From contig BTPP01000013.1 of assembly GCA_037102815.1 (NCBI GenBank), positions 62,001 to 126,000 on the forward strand: a stretch of 64,000 bases of DNA, read 5' to 3'. Source of the stretch: Neurospora intermedia. Taxonomy: Eukaryota > Ascomycota > Sordariomycetes > Sordariales > Sordariaceae. The notes below the pieces were generated by a model. The model was not told where the DNA came from. It worked only from the letters and a program-made list of their open reading frames with translations, and did no database searches. The translations under genes and the position numbers were made by a program. Below are positions 10,680 to 22,179 of this stretch, piece after piece (positions within the stretch are counted from its first letter, which is position 1; every line of letters begins with the position of its first letter).

Positions 10680-11035
10680 AAGCGTGACCGTTCAGGGAAG
10701 CTAGAAATAAAATAAGAACTTGGTGAACTTGTTTATACTGCTGCTGCGGTAATGGACATGCCCTCTGCTAGATCACCACCTGAATCAGACCAGTGACTGT
10801 GTATACCGGCTAGTGTTCACCAGCACTGCCAATCTGCCATACCTTTATCGGCTGAAATGTGGTTCGCTCGTCATGTTCGTTGCTCCGTGTACTCTGGCCC
10901 CATTAACATCTGCGGCATTACAAAAACATAATTCCATCTAGATGTGGCCCTGGTCATTGTACCAGAACTCCGACCCTTTGCTTCAGCTACCACCGGGTCT
11001 ACAGCTGTCCAAGACCGTGAGAGCTGTCCCATTCC
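10680..11035. other. intergenic, nothing recognised
   Basis: Short gap between the convergent genes ending at 10679 and 11036. I see no gene, RNA or repeat in it. Confidence 0.4.
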
Positions 11036-11617
11036 TTATACAGCCGACGTGGGTCCTGAGGAGGACCGACAGGCATTGAGATGCATGAACAGTTCCTTTC
11101 TCGATCTGAAGACTTGATGACACCTACGGCAGGTTTGTTCGGAGGTCGAGGTCGGCACTGGCAGCTTGGACTTGGGGGGTTTTCCTTGAACGGGATTAAT
11201 CGGCGTACTTCTGGGCTTTTTCTTGTGTTTCGGCCTTTTTCGCTTTTGCTCGATGCTGACGATGGGGTTGGAGGAGGTAACCGTATGGACCGGAGAAATC
11301 GCAAGAGGCGTCGTAGGACTTGTCTTTCTGCAGAAGTTTCTGAGCACTCGCTTGGCAAAGTGATAGCCAGGAATCCAATCTTGGGCGAAGTCAAGTAGGG
11401 TTCCAAGTATCGTGGGCAGCCCTGGGCCGATTGTGTTGTTGACTTGCGCCGTCTCGTCTAACTTGTTTTCTTTCTTCTTTTCCGTTGTGAGGGCGTTTTC
11501 TGCCGGTGGAACGGGATCGAGAAGGGGATCTTTGATCTGGCCGACGGGCTGACCGCACGCGTGACAGGTTGGCGACATGCTCGTTGTTGGTTCGGTGAAC
11601 GGTACGGTCGCGGTCAT
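11036..11617 (-). CDS. single zinc-finger protein of 193 residues
   Basis: I choose the ATG at 11617; the frame continues upstream without another clear ATG. Near the N-terminus is a CHACG pair of cysteines. The middle includes a hydrophobic amphipathic stretch (LPTILGTLLDFAQDWIPG), then a basic nuclear-localisation-like cluster (KRKRPKHKKKP). The C-terminus has CRRCHQVFRSRKELFMHLNAC, a C2H2-like finger whose last ligand is Cys (CCHC). Such single fingers occur in fungal regulatory proteins and in proteins derived from transposons. DNA or RNA binding is inferred from the finger only. An upstream exon cannot be excluded. Confidence 0.55.
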   Translation of the reverse strand: MTATVPFTEPTTSMSPTCHACGQPVGQIKDPLLDPVPPAENALTTEKKKENKLDETAQVNNTIGPGLPTILGTLLDFAQDWIPGYHFAKRVLRNFCRKTSPTTPLAISPVHTVTSSNPIVSIEQKRKRPKHKKKPRSTPINPVQGKPPKSKLPVPTSTSEQTCRRCHQVFRSRKELFMHLNACRSSSGPTSAV

Positions 11618-12620
11618 GGTCGCTGTTTGTTGGGTTGCGTTATTGGGATCTGAGTACTCGGAATAAATCAGCAAGCAATTGTCGCCCAGTCGAACCGGGA
11701 AGAAGTATGCTCAATACTGCTGGCTCGAAGGCTGCGACAGCGGTCGATGTTGCCAGCGTGGCACACAAGGCAAGTCAAGGCAAGTATCAGGTATTGAAAA
11801 GAGGCCGTAGAATGCACTGGCAAGTCGAGGGATGGGCAGTCGCCTGGTTCACGAGTTAAGGCGGGAAACACCCCAATATTGATGATTAGGCTCGCCATTG
11901 CCAACATTGACCTCCGCGCTTGCTTCAATATTTTATTTTGCGCGTCCATATCGCAGTTGATGCGAAGATTGCACTTTCCAGTTGTTGGCGGCATTGGAGT
12001 CCGAGTGGTGAGAACCTTGATGGCCATGTCGTGGGAGGGGTCGGAAGATTCGTTGTTGTCTACAAACCCCCCCCCCCCCCCCCCCCCCCCTTGACTCTGT
12101 GTCCTTGCAATCCGCAGCCCCCTTGACTGATAGTCCGTCATTCAAGCTGGGCGTGCCCAAAGGGTCTTGAGGGACATTTCAAATTGATTAATAAACAACG
12201 TAAACGGCTCATCATATTTGTGGCACAACGTTGAGCAATGGAAGTATTCTTTCCCAAATAACCCACCATCACGAGTGGGGCAGTCCAACATCGATGATGT
12301 CACCAATGTTTACACGTCGGTTCAGTTTCCTCTTTCTTGCCGAATTCAACGGTCATTGCAGCTCGACAGGAACATAGTATTCTCCTGCGAATTCGTTGTC
12401 CCCATCTCGATGATGTGAGCCCCACGTAAACGTCATACGCCGTTTTCCCTTAAATTACCAGCCCATAAAGCCTTCCTCCTCTCCGTCTCCGAAACCACCC
12501 ATTCTAGACCTCCCGATCCTCCATCACCAAACATAACACCACACCACACATCAAGACCCAATTCACAGTCGCCACACCAAATCAATACAGCCAAATAACC
12601 CCCGTCTTCTCTCCTCCACC
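11618..12620. other. intergenic region with a long C run
   Basis: No gene supported. It holds the 24-base C tract at 12067-12090. The final 120 bases before 12621 are C/A-rich leader-like sequence upstream of the epimerase gene. Confidence 0.45.
12067..12090. repeat. C24 homopolymer
   Basis: Twenty-four consecutive C on the plus strand. Exact length may be affected by sequencing slippage. Confidence 0.9.
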
Positions 12621-13478
12621 ATGAAGATCGCCATCACAGGAGCCCGCGGCACCGTAGGCCAAGAAGTCGTCCGCCTCTGCGCCAACCAAGGCCACGCAAC
12701 CGTGCAAATCAACCGCACCCCAGAAGACCCCGACCCCTCCACCCCCAAGACGGAAATGCGCACCGCCGACGCCGCCAGCGACTACGACGCCGTGCTCAAG
12801 GCCTTTGAGGGGTGCGACGCCGTCATCCACCTGGCCGCCATCCCCGACCCCGTCGACAAGGACGACCACAAGGTGCACTCCAACAATGTCTGTGCCGCCT
12901 TCAACGGCATGCGCGCCGCCGCCGAGCTGGGCATCAAGAAATTCTGCTATGCTTCTTCCGTCAACGCCATCGGGCTCGTCTACTCGAACCAGCCGCTGGA
13001 ATTCGACTATTTCCCGATTGACGAGGAAATCACCCAGAAGCCGACGGACGCGTACGCGCTCGCCAAGGAGGAGGCGGAGATGCAGGCCAGGACAATCGCG
13101 AGGTGGTTCCCCGGCATGAAGATTGCCTGCTTGAGGATTCACCAGGTGGCGCCCAAGAAGGAGGTGGAGGAGGATTATGCGGGCAACAATGAGAAGGCCG
13201 TCAAGCAGCTTTGGGGGTGGGTGCATCCGCAGGCGACGGCGAGGGCGTGCTTGGCGGCGGTGCAGAACGCGGATAAGTTTGAGGGAGCCGAGATCTTCAA
13301 TGTGGTTAGTCCCGAGAGGTGTGTGGTGGGCGAGGATGCCAAGTTGAGCAATGAGGAGCTGGTCAAGAAGTATTGGCCCGGCACAAAGATCAAGGGAGAT
13401 ATGTCGGGGAACAAGGGGTTCTGGAGTGTGGAAAAGATTGAGCGGGTGTTGGGGTGGAAGCACGAGGAGAAGGAGTGA
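12621..13478 (+). CDS. NAD(P)-dependent epimerase/dehydratase, extended SDR family
   Basis: Single-exon gene, 285 residues, ATG in the CACCATGA context typical of fungi. The N-terminal Rossmann nucleotide-binding motif G7xxG10xxG13 (TGARGTVG) is intact. DAVIHLAAIPDP follows near residue 66, then the catalytic Ser at 112/113 (YASSVNAIG) and the YxxxK pair Y145-K149 (YALAK). These are the hallmarks of extended short-chain dehydrogenases acting on nucleotide sugars or related substrates. The length and lack of a long substrate domain fit the uronate-dehydrogenase-like or atypical group; the substrate is not determinable here. Codon use is strongly C-ending, suggesting good expression. Probably cytosolic, as no signal or membrane segment is seen. 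Confidence 0.93.
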   Translation: MKIAITGARGTVGQEVVRLCANQGHATVQINRTPEDPDPSTPKTEMRTADAASDYDAVLKAFEGCDAVIHLAAIPDPVDKDDHKVHSNNVCAAFNGMRAAAELGIKKFCYASSVNAIGLVYSNQPLEFDYFPIDEEITQKPTDAYALAKEEAEMQARTIARWFPGMKIACLRIHQVAPKKEVEEDYAGNNEKAVKQLWGWVHPQATARACLAAVQNADKFEGAEIFNVVSPERCVVGEDAKLSNEELVKKYWPGTKIKGDMSGNKGFWSVEKIERVLGWKHEEKE

Positions 13479-14559
13479 CTGCCGTTGGGAAGTAAGCTGT
13501 GATAATGCGGTTATGAATAATGATATTTAACATTACTATCAACTCGGCGATGGCTCAGAGCTTTGTCATTCATGATGGCTGGGTTGTATTTCCGCTGAGT
13601 GATCGTGAACCGCCGGCGGCATTCGACTTTCAAGGTTAGAAATTTGGAATTTGGCTGTTGCTGGAGGTTGGCAAGGCCATCAATTCAGTTCATTGCAAAC
13701 TCCTGCCCATCCATCTCCCCCCAGCCGCCCAGCGGTTGGCATATGACTTGGCCTCTGTGAACTCGTAGAGTTCCGTCCTGTTGTTTTTTAACATCTGATG
13801 ATATGATCAAGCTACACGAGCAACCCGAGCATCGCTACATATTCGCATGGCATCATCAATTTACACTCGCTGCCAGTCCCGCTTCGAAATGAGAGTTGCA
13901 GGTAAAAAAAAAAAACATCTCTTACTTTGTTGTAAGTCTCGGAAAGCAGCTTTTGGTGCCAATTCTGAACCAAGCCTTGGAGGCCCAGTTTCAGTTTCCG
14001 TGTCTGCCACCTTTCTTGAAGCCACGTACAACACTGTGAAGATGTTGTGTGCAGATATGAATAGGGAGGGGCTAACGGCTATAGACAGTAATGTAAGAGA
14101 GAAGATATCGATCCCGACTATTGGCATCATGGTATGATCCCTCCCTCCCTTCTTTCCCTTTTTGAGATGGAACAAACTTCTCCCGTCAGGGTCCCGAGTA
14201 CACCCTAGGTAGGTATCTGCGTGACCTTCGCATGTGGCCTATTTCTGGCCCACATGAGTTAGGTAAGGTATGGAAAGCTGAATGTTTTTAGATAATCAAT
14301 CCAGTGTAGGGCAAAGACACGAACGAGTATCGTACACTCCACTCCAGTCGTATTGTTCTACTTACTTCAAGTACGTAGGTAGTACTCTCCCGATGATTTC
14401 ACTAGTCCGGTTATCTTAACGGAAAGGAAAAAAGAAAGAAATAAAAATACTCGAAACGTCTTACAACGAGAAAGAAAAAAAAAAAAAAAAAAGGTAACAA
14501 GCAGATAGCATTTGCAAAAATAATGCGAATATGAGAGGTGGGAAAAAAAATGAATCACA
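13479..14559. other. intergenic region downstream of epimerase and tRNA
   Basis: No gene recognised. It contains a TAGGTAGGTA motif near 14204, an A18 run at 14475-14492 and other A-rich stretches. Frames up to 104 codons here look accidental. Confidence 0.45.
14543..14550 (-). terminator. RNA polymerase III terminator of tRNA-Asn
   Basis: Eight A on the plus strand, i.e. T8 on the transcribed strand, starting about 10 bases after the tRNA 3' end. This is the usual pol III stop signal. Confidence 0.8.
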
Positions 14560-14633
14560 CTCCCTCGGTAAGGATCGAACTTACAGCCTCCAGATTAACA
14601 GTCTGACGCGCTAGCCAATTGCGCCACGAGGGA
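14560..14633 (-). tRNA. tRNA-Asn(GTT)
   Basis: On the minus strand a full cloverleaf can be folded. The acceptor stem is TCCCTCG (from 14633) pairing with CGAGGGA, with G as discriminator. The box-A-like D arm is TGGCGCAATTGGCTAGCGC. The anticodon arm is CAGACTGTTAATCTG with anticodon GTT, and the T arm includes GTTCGATCC (box B). There is no intron. The gene is 74 bases long and is followed by a T8 terminator. It decodes AAC/AAT asparagine codons. Confidence 0.95.
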
Positions 14634-15535
14634 TGGATAGTCTAACTTGATTTTAACGCTTCTGGTAGTGGACCTATCAAGTCTTCTGTTACCAAGCCCT
14701 AACTAAGTACCTACCTCTTGCAGCATCTACTACGAGGAGAACCTACCACGAGGATAACCTACCATATGATACTTGTTGGGGAAGGGAGCAAGCAGTCGTC
14801 ACGCGTTTATCTCCATATGTCAAATTCCATAGGGGTGAAGGGTGGTAGAGTTAGAAGAGAGCAGGGTAGAGCTGGTAGAGCAGAGTAGTATTTTGTACCC
14901 ACAAATTACAAAGGGTAGAAGAAGTAGAAGAGCAGAGCAGGGCTTGCAAGTATGGATGATATAGCATTTCCCTTCTTTCCTTTTCATTGACTAAGTGTGG
15001 ATGGTAGGTACAATGTGCCGATGAAAGTGAACCAGTCAACCTCAAAAACGAGACGCGACACCATCCGAGGTCACACCCAAGCAGTCAGTCGCATCCTAGG
15101 TACCATCCGCGGTAGCAGACTCAAGATAGCACAGATAACAATGAAATGATTGAACGAAAAAAAGCCGGTGGTTGATTGATCGATGGATTGATATGATATG
15201 ATATTCTCTCTTCTGATATCGGTTCGATTGTTCGATTGATTCCTGTCTGCGCCAACGCCAACGCCGCCGCCTCCATTGCGAATTTTCCTTTGTCGCGGCA
15301 ACCAAACTTCGTTTTCGTGTGTGTGTGTGTCTGTCTGTCTGTTGTGATGATGAACCAAACCATCTCGGTTTTTTTCTTCCCGCCCTCAGTCGTTTCCCAT
15401 TCTCTCTCCGTCCTCCTTCTACGCGTCGTCCTCCCAGCAATAGATATCTTCCATAAGTTGGCTGATGATGATATCGATAGTAGATTGCACGCTTCAGATG
15501 ATGATGATGATGATGATAATTCCCGTCGCCGCTGC
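14634..15535. other. intergenic region with microsatellites
   Basis: No gene is supported. It holds a GT/GTCT run (about 15318-15341) and seven GAT units (15497-15517), the latter just beyond the stop codon of the minus-strand BTB gene and so probably in its 3' UTR. Scattered GGTAGAG/GTAGAAG repeats lie at 14843-14935. Confidence 0.45.
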
Positions 15536-16552
15536 TTAAGCCTGGCTGCTGTGTCTGGGGCGCTTGCGAGCGCTGCCAGTACCGGGATGCATCTTTTCGT
15601 TGCGCTCGCGCTTGAGCTTTTCGTCGAGGACGCGGGCTGTGATTTTCTTTGTCAGCTTTCACCATTCCTCCCAAACTAGTAGCATCCATTACCACCACCA
15701 GACAGGAATAGCACATACTAAGCACATCGTAACCGAACTGGGGAAACTCCAAGCACAAGTTCCTGAACTCGTCCTCGGCCTCGGCGCGGAGGGTATGCGA
15801 CCGCGTCGCCCAAAAATTGGCCACGGGCGCGCGAATGGTGGTGTCGTCCTTGGAGGTGAACTCGTACACGTAGCGCGCGTACGCAATCTCGCCCTTGGCC
15901 GTCGAGTTGACGCAGTGGATCTTGGACGAGGCCAGGTTCTTGAGGTTGGTGAGGCCGAACTTCTCGGCAATCGTGTAGACGCGCGCGTGCTTGAGCAGCT
16001 GCTCGCCTGTGAGATCGACCTCGGGGATCGACGGGTCCTTCTCCAGCGCGCGCTGGCCGGGAACCTTTTTGGGGAAGTAGTCGCCTGTATACAAAAACTC
16101 GAGGAAGCAGCCCATGGCGTCGATGTCGTCGTTAGGGAGCTCGATCTGGCGGGGCTAGTTTGCATCAATTAATTCCATCTGGTTAGCTTGGCTGTCTGTC
16201 CGACTCAGGGTATGGAAGAACATACGCTGCCATCATCGGTAAAGTCGGCGCAGGCCTCGGCGAACCAGGGGCTCTGGACGAGGAGGGACTGATGGGCCGT
16301 GAGGACGGTCTCCTGGTCTCCGGTGCCGACGATCAAGGTGACAATGGGGCTCGAAAGGTACTGCAGGAAGGTGACGCGAGGAGGAGGGGGCGAGTCGGCC
16401 GACTCCTCAGCAAAGGGGAGCTCGTCCTTGTTGGCGGGCGCGTCCTCCGCGCTGGCGCCCTCGGCAGCAACACCACCCTCGGTCATCTCGACATCGCCAG
16501 AGGGAGCGGCGGGAGAGTCCTCGATGATGTCTTCGTTGAAGCTCTCAGACAT
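15536..16552 (-). CDS. BTB/POZ-domain protein (three exons)
   Basis: Exons on the minus strand: 16552-16226, 16154-15719 and 15636-15536, with GTATGT-type donors and a CACAG acceptor after an AGCTGAC branch point. Phases close exactly to 288 codons (287 residues). The first about 55 residues are acidic and disordered. The BTB fold follows, including TLIVGTGDQETVLTAHQSLL, SPWFAEAC, and MGCFLEFLYTGDY across the first junction, then ARVYTIAEKFGLTNLKNLA. The basic tail ends RKRPRHSSQA. Fungal BTB proteins of this length are common; some act as Cul3 adaptors or dimerise, but no partner can be named. The intron 1 acceptor could also be three codons downstream. Confidence 0.85.
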
Positions 16553-17647
16553 GGTGGGCTAACGATATGGGAGGTGTGTGCCGTTGACGATATAAATCTA
16601 AGAGAGAGAGAGGGTGGTGAGAAAGATGTCAGTTTGGGGACTGCCGGTTGACCTTGCGCGCGCGCGTCGAGAGGGTGTGTGGGTGTGGGAGTGTGGATTT
16701 TGGGACTAGGCGCGCGATGCAACACCCACAAGCTATCACAATGGTAAACAAATACGTACTATGCTGCGTATCAGAACTTACGATGAATTGGGAATAAGAG
16801 AGAAGACAAGCCAATAGATAACGATGCACTCCAGCTCCGTTGTGGGGAGAAAACGAGATGTTGGCTTGGCCGGGCAGATGGCAGAGACACGAGAGGCAGC
16901 TGGTAAAAATGGGTGGTTGGACGGGGAAGTGGAAGCTTTGACAGTTCAGTGTCCGTCGCGCTCCCAGTTCGTGTCGCCTGTGGAGTAGAGGTACTAAGTA
17001 CTGTAGCTGTAGGTCCACGGCGGGCTTTCCAAGCTTGTAATTGGTTACACTGGCGTTACGTACAACCGTACCATTTCAAGTTTCGTACACAATTGGTGAA
17101 GTTGGGGGTAGCAGAAAAGAGGTGATGAGAACATTCAACTGAACGCGTGCGAGAGCTCGAGCTGAGTTTTACTCAAGAGAGCTTCCTCCGGATGGGATGA
17201 GACAGTCTCAGTTCTTTCCATCCGCAACCGTCGATGCTCCAGCTGTTTTCGATAGTTTCAGACCACGAGAACGGCAAGATATGTATGTAATGTACTGATA
17301 CGGAGGTGGTCTGTGCGTTGAGTTAGGAAGAGGTACTCTGGAGATGCTCTGGAGATGAGTGCTCGCTGGAAACATCGGCGACGACATTGGATGTCCATGG
17401 TCAAAATATCACAATTGTGTCAACATGTTTCGTGGAGAGTATGGCATGTTTGAACACAGCTCAATTGACGCCTACGCTAAATATGCTGTCACCCATATAT
17501 ATCTAAATCATCGCCCTACGATTACCACCAAGCGCTCGCTGGCTTTCATCTTTTCATCCCGCCGACTGCACCCACAGTGTTGTCCATCGCAGTCAAATAA
17601 CCATTACTCGTCTCTCATATCGCCATACCCATCCATGATCATTGCCA
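16553..17647. other. intergenic region
   Basis: Upstream region of the BTB gene and 3' flank of the Set9 gene. It contains a short AGAG run (16601-16613) and GCGCGCGCG (16658-16667). I see no gene. Confidence 0.4.
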
Positions 17648-20073
17648 TCAAAAGTCCAACTCACAATCAGCAAGCTTGGCACTAACCCTCCTCGCCCTTC
17701 CACTCCGCCTCAATCCCAACGCAGCCGCCTCCGCCACCTCGTCCTTCTTGGTCATAATCACAGGCGTCGGCACCGTACTTCTAACCTGGACCTTGACCTT
17801 TTTGCGAACAGCGAACCGTTCCTGGACGTATTGTCCTTGACTCTGCTCTTTCTTTGCTGACTGCTCATTCTTTTCCCCAGCAGGAGTTCCCTTGGTAGAA
17901 GGCGCCGAAGAACCCTGCTTGCCTTTGCTCCCCATCCTCTCTCTCCAATACACCCTCCCTCTAGCCCTCGCCTCCTCCTCTGCAGTAAGGAACCGATTGA
18001 TCATTCTATGATCCAGGATGCGCTCCTCCTTATCGTTGGGCCCATATTTCTCCGTCTTGGGCCACATGTAGCCGTACAGCTTGGAGTGTCGCTCGCAGCG
18101 GGGGCAGGTGGACTTGGTCAGATAGGCGTTCTTTTGGACAAAGGCCGAGGCGCAGTGGGTGCACATGATCCAGGCCGTTTCGGGTTCAGAAAGTAGGAGG
18201 GGTGTGAGGGTATAATCGCGGGGAACGCGACCGCGGGGCGCTGTTGGTACGGGCATGTGGTGTTGTGGCATGGCGGCGGCTTGCGCCTTGGGTTTCGATG
18301 GGGTGCATGCTTTTGTTGTAGTTTGAACTTGTGTGATTTTCTCGACTTGGCCAACGATGGGCTTGACGGGGCTCTCGGTCTTGACAACCGGGGCCTCCTT
18401 TTGTACGGCCGCTGTGACCGTCTGTAAAGTGCTGATCGTAGCTGTCTGATCGGTCTTTTGAACTTGCAGAGTCTGAGGCTTTGGCCTATGCGTTGTCACC
18501 TCTGCTACCGAGAAAACCACAGGCGGAGCGGGACTCGAGGGGCCTGAAATGAGGTTGGCTATGCTCATCCTATCTCGCGCAGCCAAACGCTCAAATGCAG
18601 GGCGCACCATCGGCGGCTCCTCCTCTGTTGGCTGACTAGGTGGCGGAGTGAACGCTTCCGGGACCTGCTGAACGGCCACCTCGTTGACGCCCTCTTCCTG
18701 CTTCAACAGACCTATCGCCTGCTTGATAGGAGTGGGTTCTGGTGAGAGAATGACGGGTCCCGGGCTTTCACTGCCCTGGGACGTGGCGTCCGTAACGTTA
18801 TCATTGGTCGTGCTGAACGAGAGAGGACTTTTGCTCGTCTCATTGTCCGAACTTCCTCTAGAGGGCGCTGTCGAAAGAGCAATTGGGACAACCGGATACT
18901 GCGTGGTTTTTTGCTTCTTGGTGGGCGTAAAAGGGGGCGTGCCCATTTCCAACGCTCGCTTGCGGCTCTGACCATCTGCTCCTTGTCCTGAATCCGTGGT
19001 CGATGTCCTCTCACCCAGCATCATCTGGCTCTGTGACTTGCGCAGAACGCGCGGGCGCATATCGGGCGTCACTGAAGGAGTGCGCGAAGCCTGAAGAGCG
19101 GTACTCCCATATCGCCTCTTCCTCCGGAACGAATAAGGCGTTGATGACTCGGTCGGCTGCTCGTCCTCAATACTCTTCTGGACCGCCGCTTCTCCGTCCA
19201 CCGGCCTCCAGCCATTCCTCAGGTTGCTCTCACATGTCGCACACAAGCAGTCGCAGTTGTTCTCGCCAAAGTAGCTCTCGCTGTACGTCACCGTAATCTC
19301 CTCGCCCACCTCAATGTTCCTGCACGCAATGATCTCAATGCCTGCCTGCCCTCTGGTAATGAGCCTGGCATTGGCATTGCAGTCATGGTTGGCAAACCGC
19401 GCCGGGCCCATGAACAAGCTGGTGGACTTGCTCCGGCTGCTCACAATCAGACTAAAGTCCTTTTTGCGCAACGACATTTCCAATTCCTCCTCGGGCGTGA
19501 TCACCACCTGAATGCCAGCCAGATACTTGATGGTCTCGTTGCGCTGAATGAAGCGGCGGGCCGTGATGCTGGCCTCGTACGTGACAATGGTGTAGCGGTT
19601 GGTCGCGTTGACCTCAAAGGGGCAGTCGGGGAGGTAGATGGACATGTATCGGCGGAGGTGCGCTTTGAAGTCATTTTGTTCTCGGGGGGTCTTGAGCGTG
19701 TTGCAGAACCTTTTGAGTCCGTCGGTGGCAAGCAGTTTCTCTTCGGCGGTCGCAATGTCGGGATCGACAATTAGGTGGTTCTGGATGATTTTCGTAATCT
19801 CCTCCTCCTTGATGCCTCTAGATGGGTGGTAGGATGTGCGGTTCTTGGGGATGGTGGTCCAGTAGTACGCCTGCATTGGGGGGAGCCAGGTTAGTGATCA
19901 GTTCGCATGCGCACAGCAGCCAGCAACCACCAAAAATCCGATCACCAACACCGACACCGCAAAATACTTACATGATCAACGAGCGCGTCCGTCAAGATAT
20001 CATCGTAAGCGGCCAACTGAGCTAGCGTCAACTGGTTCTTCTTCTTCCCACCCGTACCCTGGGGTTTCGTCAT
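17648..20073 (-). CDS. hlm-1: Set9/Suv4-20-type histone H4 lysine-20 methyltransferase
   Basis: Two exons on the minus strand: 20073-19972 (34 codons, donor GTAAGT) and 19870-17648 (acceptor AATGCAG), giving 774 residues. The N-terminus (LAAYDDILTDALVDHAYYW) and the following helical region match the Set9/SUV4-20 family. SET-domain signatures are FANHDCNANA at about residues 193-202, EITVTYSESYFGENN, and the post-SET Cys cluster C240xC242xC244xxC247. A long disordered middle is followed near the C-terminus by a second probable zinc module, MCTHCASAF then CPRCERH. The family methylates H4K20 in nucleosomes, in the nucleus. The name set9/hlm-1 is from memory of the Neurospora orthologue. Family call is secure; in Neurospora heterochromatin this mark accompanies RIP-type DNA. 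Confidence 0.93.
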
Positions 20074-22179
20074 GGTGCAAGGTCGGCCACCGACTGTTGC
20101 GACAAGGACAGTAATTGTGTCCGAGGATAAATGAAATCGTGTTCAAAGTCCTCGGTTTGTTGGTTTGTTGAAATGATGTGGTGTTGGTTGAGTGAGGGGA
20201 AGGGAAAGGCAATTCCCGGTCCACCTCTGCAAACAGAAAGAGTGGATGCGATAAGTATACGCCAAAGTGGTCAGATCAACAGGTGTCGAATCGGAGAAGG
20301 AGCGAACAAAGGCGCACACTCGTGTTTCCGTCAGCAATTGAGAGCTGAAGCTAACCTCAAAGTGAGTGAAGGAATGCACTCTCTCGGCCTCAGGTCTCAC
20401 GATGTGTGTCTGCGATGAAGCCAATTGCAGCCAATGCGACTCGAAAGTGGCTGGCAATGACAGGCGCAGTCAAGTGATGGTGGTGGTGGTGGTGGTTGTG
20501 GTGGTGGTGGTGACAGCCAAGGTCACAAAGTATTGAAATTTCAGCCGAAGCTGCAGCTTTGATCGAAAGGGACAGACTTGTTGTTGTTGTTGTTGTTGTT
20601 GTTGGTGGTGGTTGACGGGAGGACAAGGACGTGGTCGCGAATGAGGTTGTAAAGAAGGGCGGGTGGCCGAACCCTTGAGAAAGCTGAAGAGCTGGGAATG
20701 ACTGGGGATGGAGGTCAAGCTGATCAAGCTTGGGTGAGGGTCCTTTTGCGGTCTTGTTGGTGGTTGGTCGGACTCGGGAGGAAATGGAGTTGGAGTGGTC
20801 CGGCAAGGCGGGTTGCCGTCATATGTATTCTTGTACTTGTAGTAGTCTATGGGTTCGGCCGAGCGAGCTGTGCGAGAACTGAACTCAAGTGTGAAAGAAG
20901 TGCGAGGAAATTGCAAGGTGGTGCGGGCTTCTTGCTTTTAGCTGCAGGGATGAGGCAATAGCCTTGTTTGAGGGCCTTGCTATTCTACCTGGAGCTGTAA
21001 CAGGAAGAACAGCAACAAACCGTTTATGGTGGTGAAGCTGAGGTGAGAATAAGCTGAAGCTCCAAGATAAAACTGCTCAAGTCGATGGAGAAATATAATA
21101 CATAGTCACAAAACACAGGAAAAAAGGGGAGAGAGAAGAAACAAAACAAAAGGGGTCCCATCATTGCAAATCTTCGCCTCTTTACTCCTCTTTTCACGAT
21201 CCCACCTGTTGCCGTGGTAGCGGTGGTCTAGCCAAATTCCAAAGACACAATTGGAGAAACAGCCGACGGGGGAGCGGGGACTTGGGGGAGACACCATCCT
21301 GGCTGGAGCTTGGTTGCGCCGAGGTTGTCATTGGTGGTTTGGGTCAGGGCTGATGGAATGTTTCTAACCAGATGGGGATGTTGAGTCTAGCAATGGACTT
21401 GACTCTCTACGATTATCTCGAGTGCGCTTTCAGAGATGGATATACATATCGCTGTCTAACTTGTCTTTGGAGTTGTCGGGTAGAGATATGACAGGCAATT
21501 ATTGTATTTTCAGTTCTTGGTTGCATCTGAGCAAGTACCGAGTTCAGAGAATTTGCAGAGCTGTTTGCAAGCTGGCTGAGTGGTACATGGGCTAGCTGTC
21601 TGAACATGTCCAGAATGGCCGCACTCATTACCTTCCTCAATAAATACAGACGATTCAACAATTCGGTGTCCAGCATTAATTTCTCAGAGAATGTGTACAT
21701 TCTTCGGTTTATCTCGAGACCAACTTGGGCCGTCGAGTTCTCACATGTTCTGTTGCCTCAGACTCTCGCACTTTCAGAGCTTCAACTACTTCCCGAAAGC
21801 GTTAGTGTAGTTAAAAACAGCTAAAGAGCATGCATGAGACACACTGGACCTCCCGATTGGCTCCACACTCTTCGTCCAAGTTTTGGCGCGTCCCCTTCTT
21901 CTCTTTTCTCGCGTTATGTAGCCTGCTTACCTAATGCAAGATACGTACCTCTAACCTGGAATCGGGCCAGTCCCGCAAACAATTTTCGATGGGGTCCAGT
22001 CCGGCCGGCGGGCACGGGCACGACGGACAGCAGCCGGCCGGCCGGTCATCAATCAATCAATCGATCGATACGCGGCGTCCGTGGAATCCCCATTCAGTTG
22101 CCGGGTTTCGGTCCTCTCGACAGCCAAACTTCAGCCACTACTCGCTCGGTAACAGGGACAGAGTAACCGGTTGCCCAAG
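20074..22179. other. divergent promoter region between Set9 and uL14m genes
   Basis: Holds the 5' leader of the minus-strand methyltransferase gene and the promoter of the plus-strand ribosomal gene. Contains a TGG/GGT tract (20478-20513) and a TTG tract (20578-20603). Near 22020-22066 are GGCCGGCCGG and ATCAATCAATCAATCGATCGAT. No additional gene is supported. Confidence 0.45.
20478..20603. repeat. paired trinucleotide tracts (TGG)n and (TTG)n
   Basis: Two triplet microsatellites about 65 bases apart, TGG-rich at 20478-20513 and TTG at 20578-20603. They lie upstream of the methyltransferase start, probably in its leader or promoter. Confidence 0.8.

Noticed and set aside
12582-13463. 293-codon frame antisense to the epimerase
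   Set aside because: Mirror of a strongly biased coding region; the plus-strand product has all family motifs.
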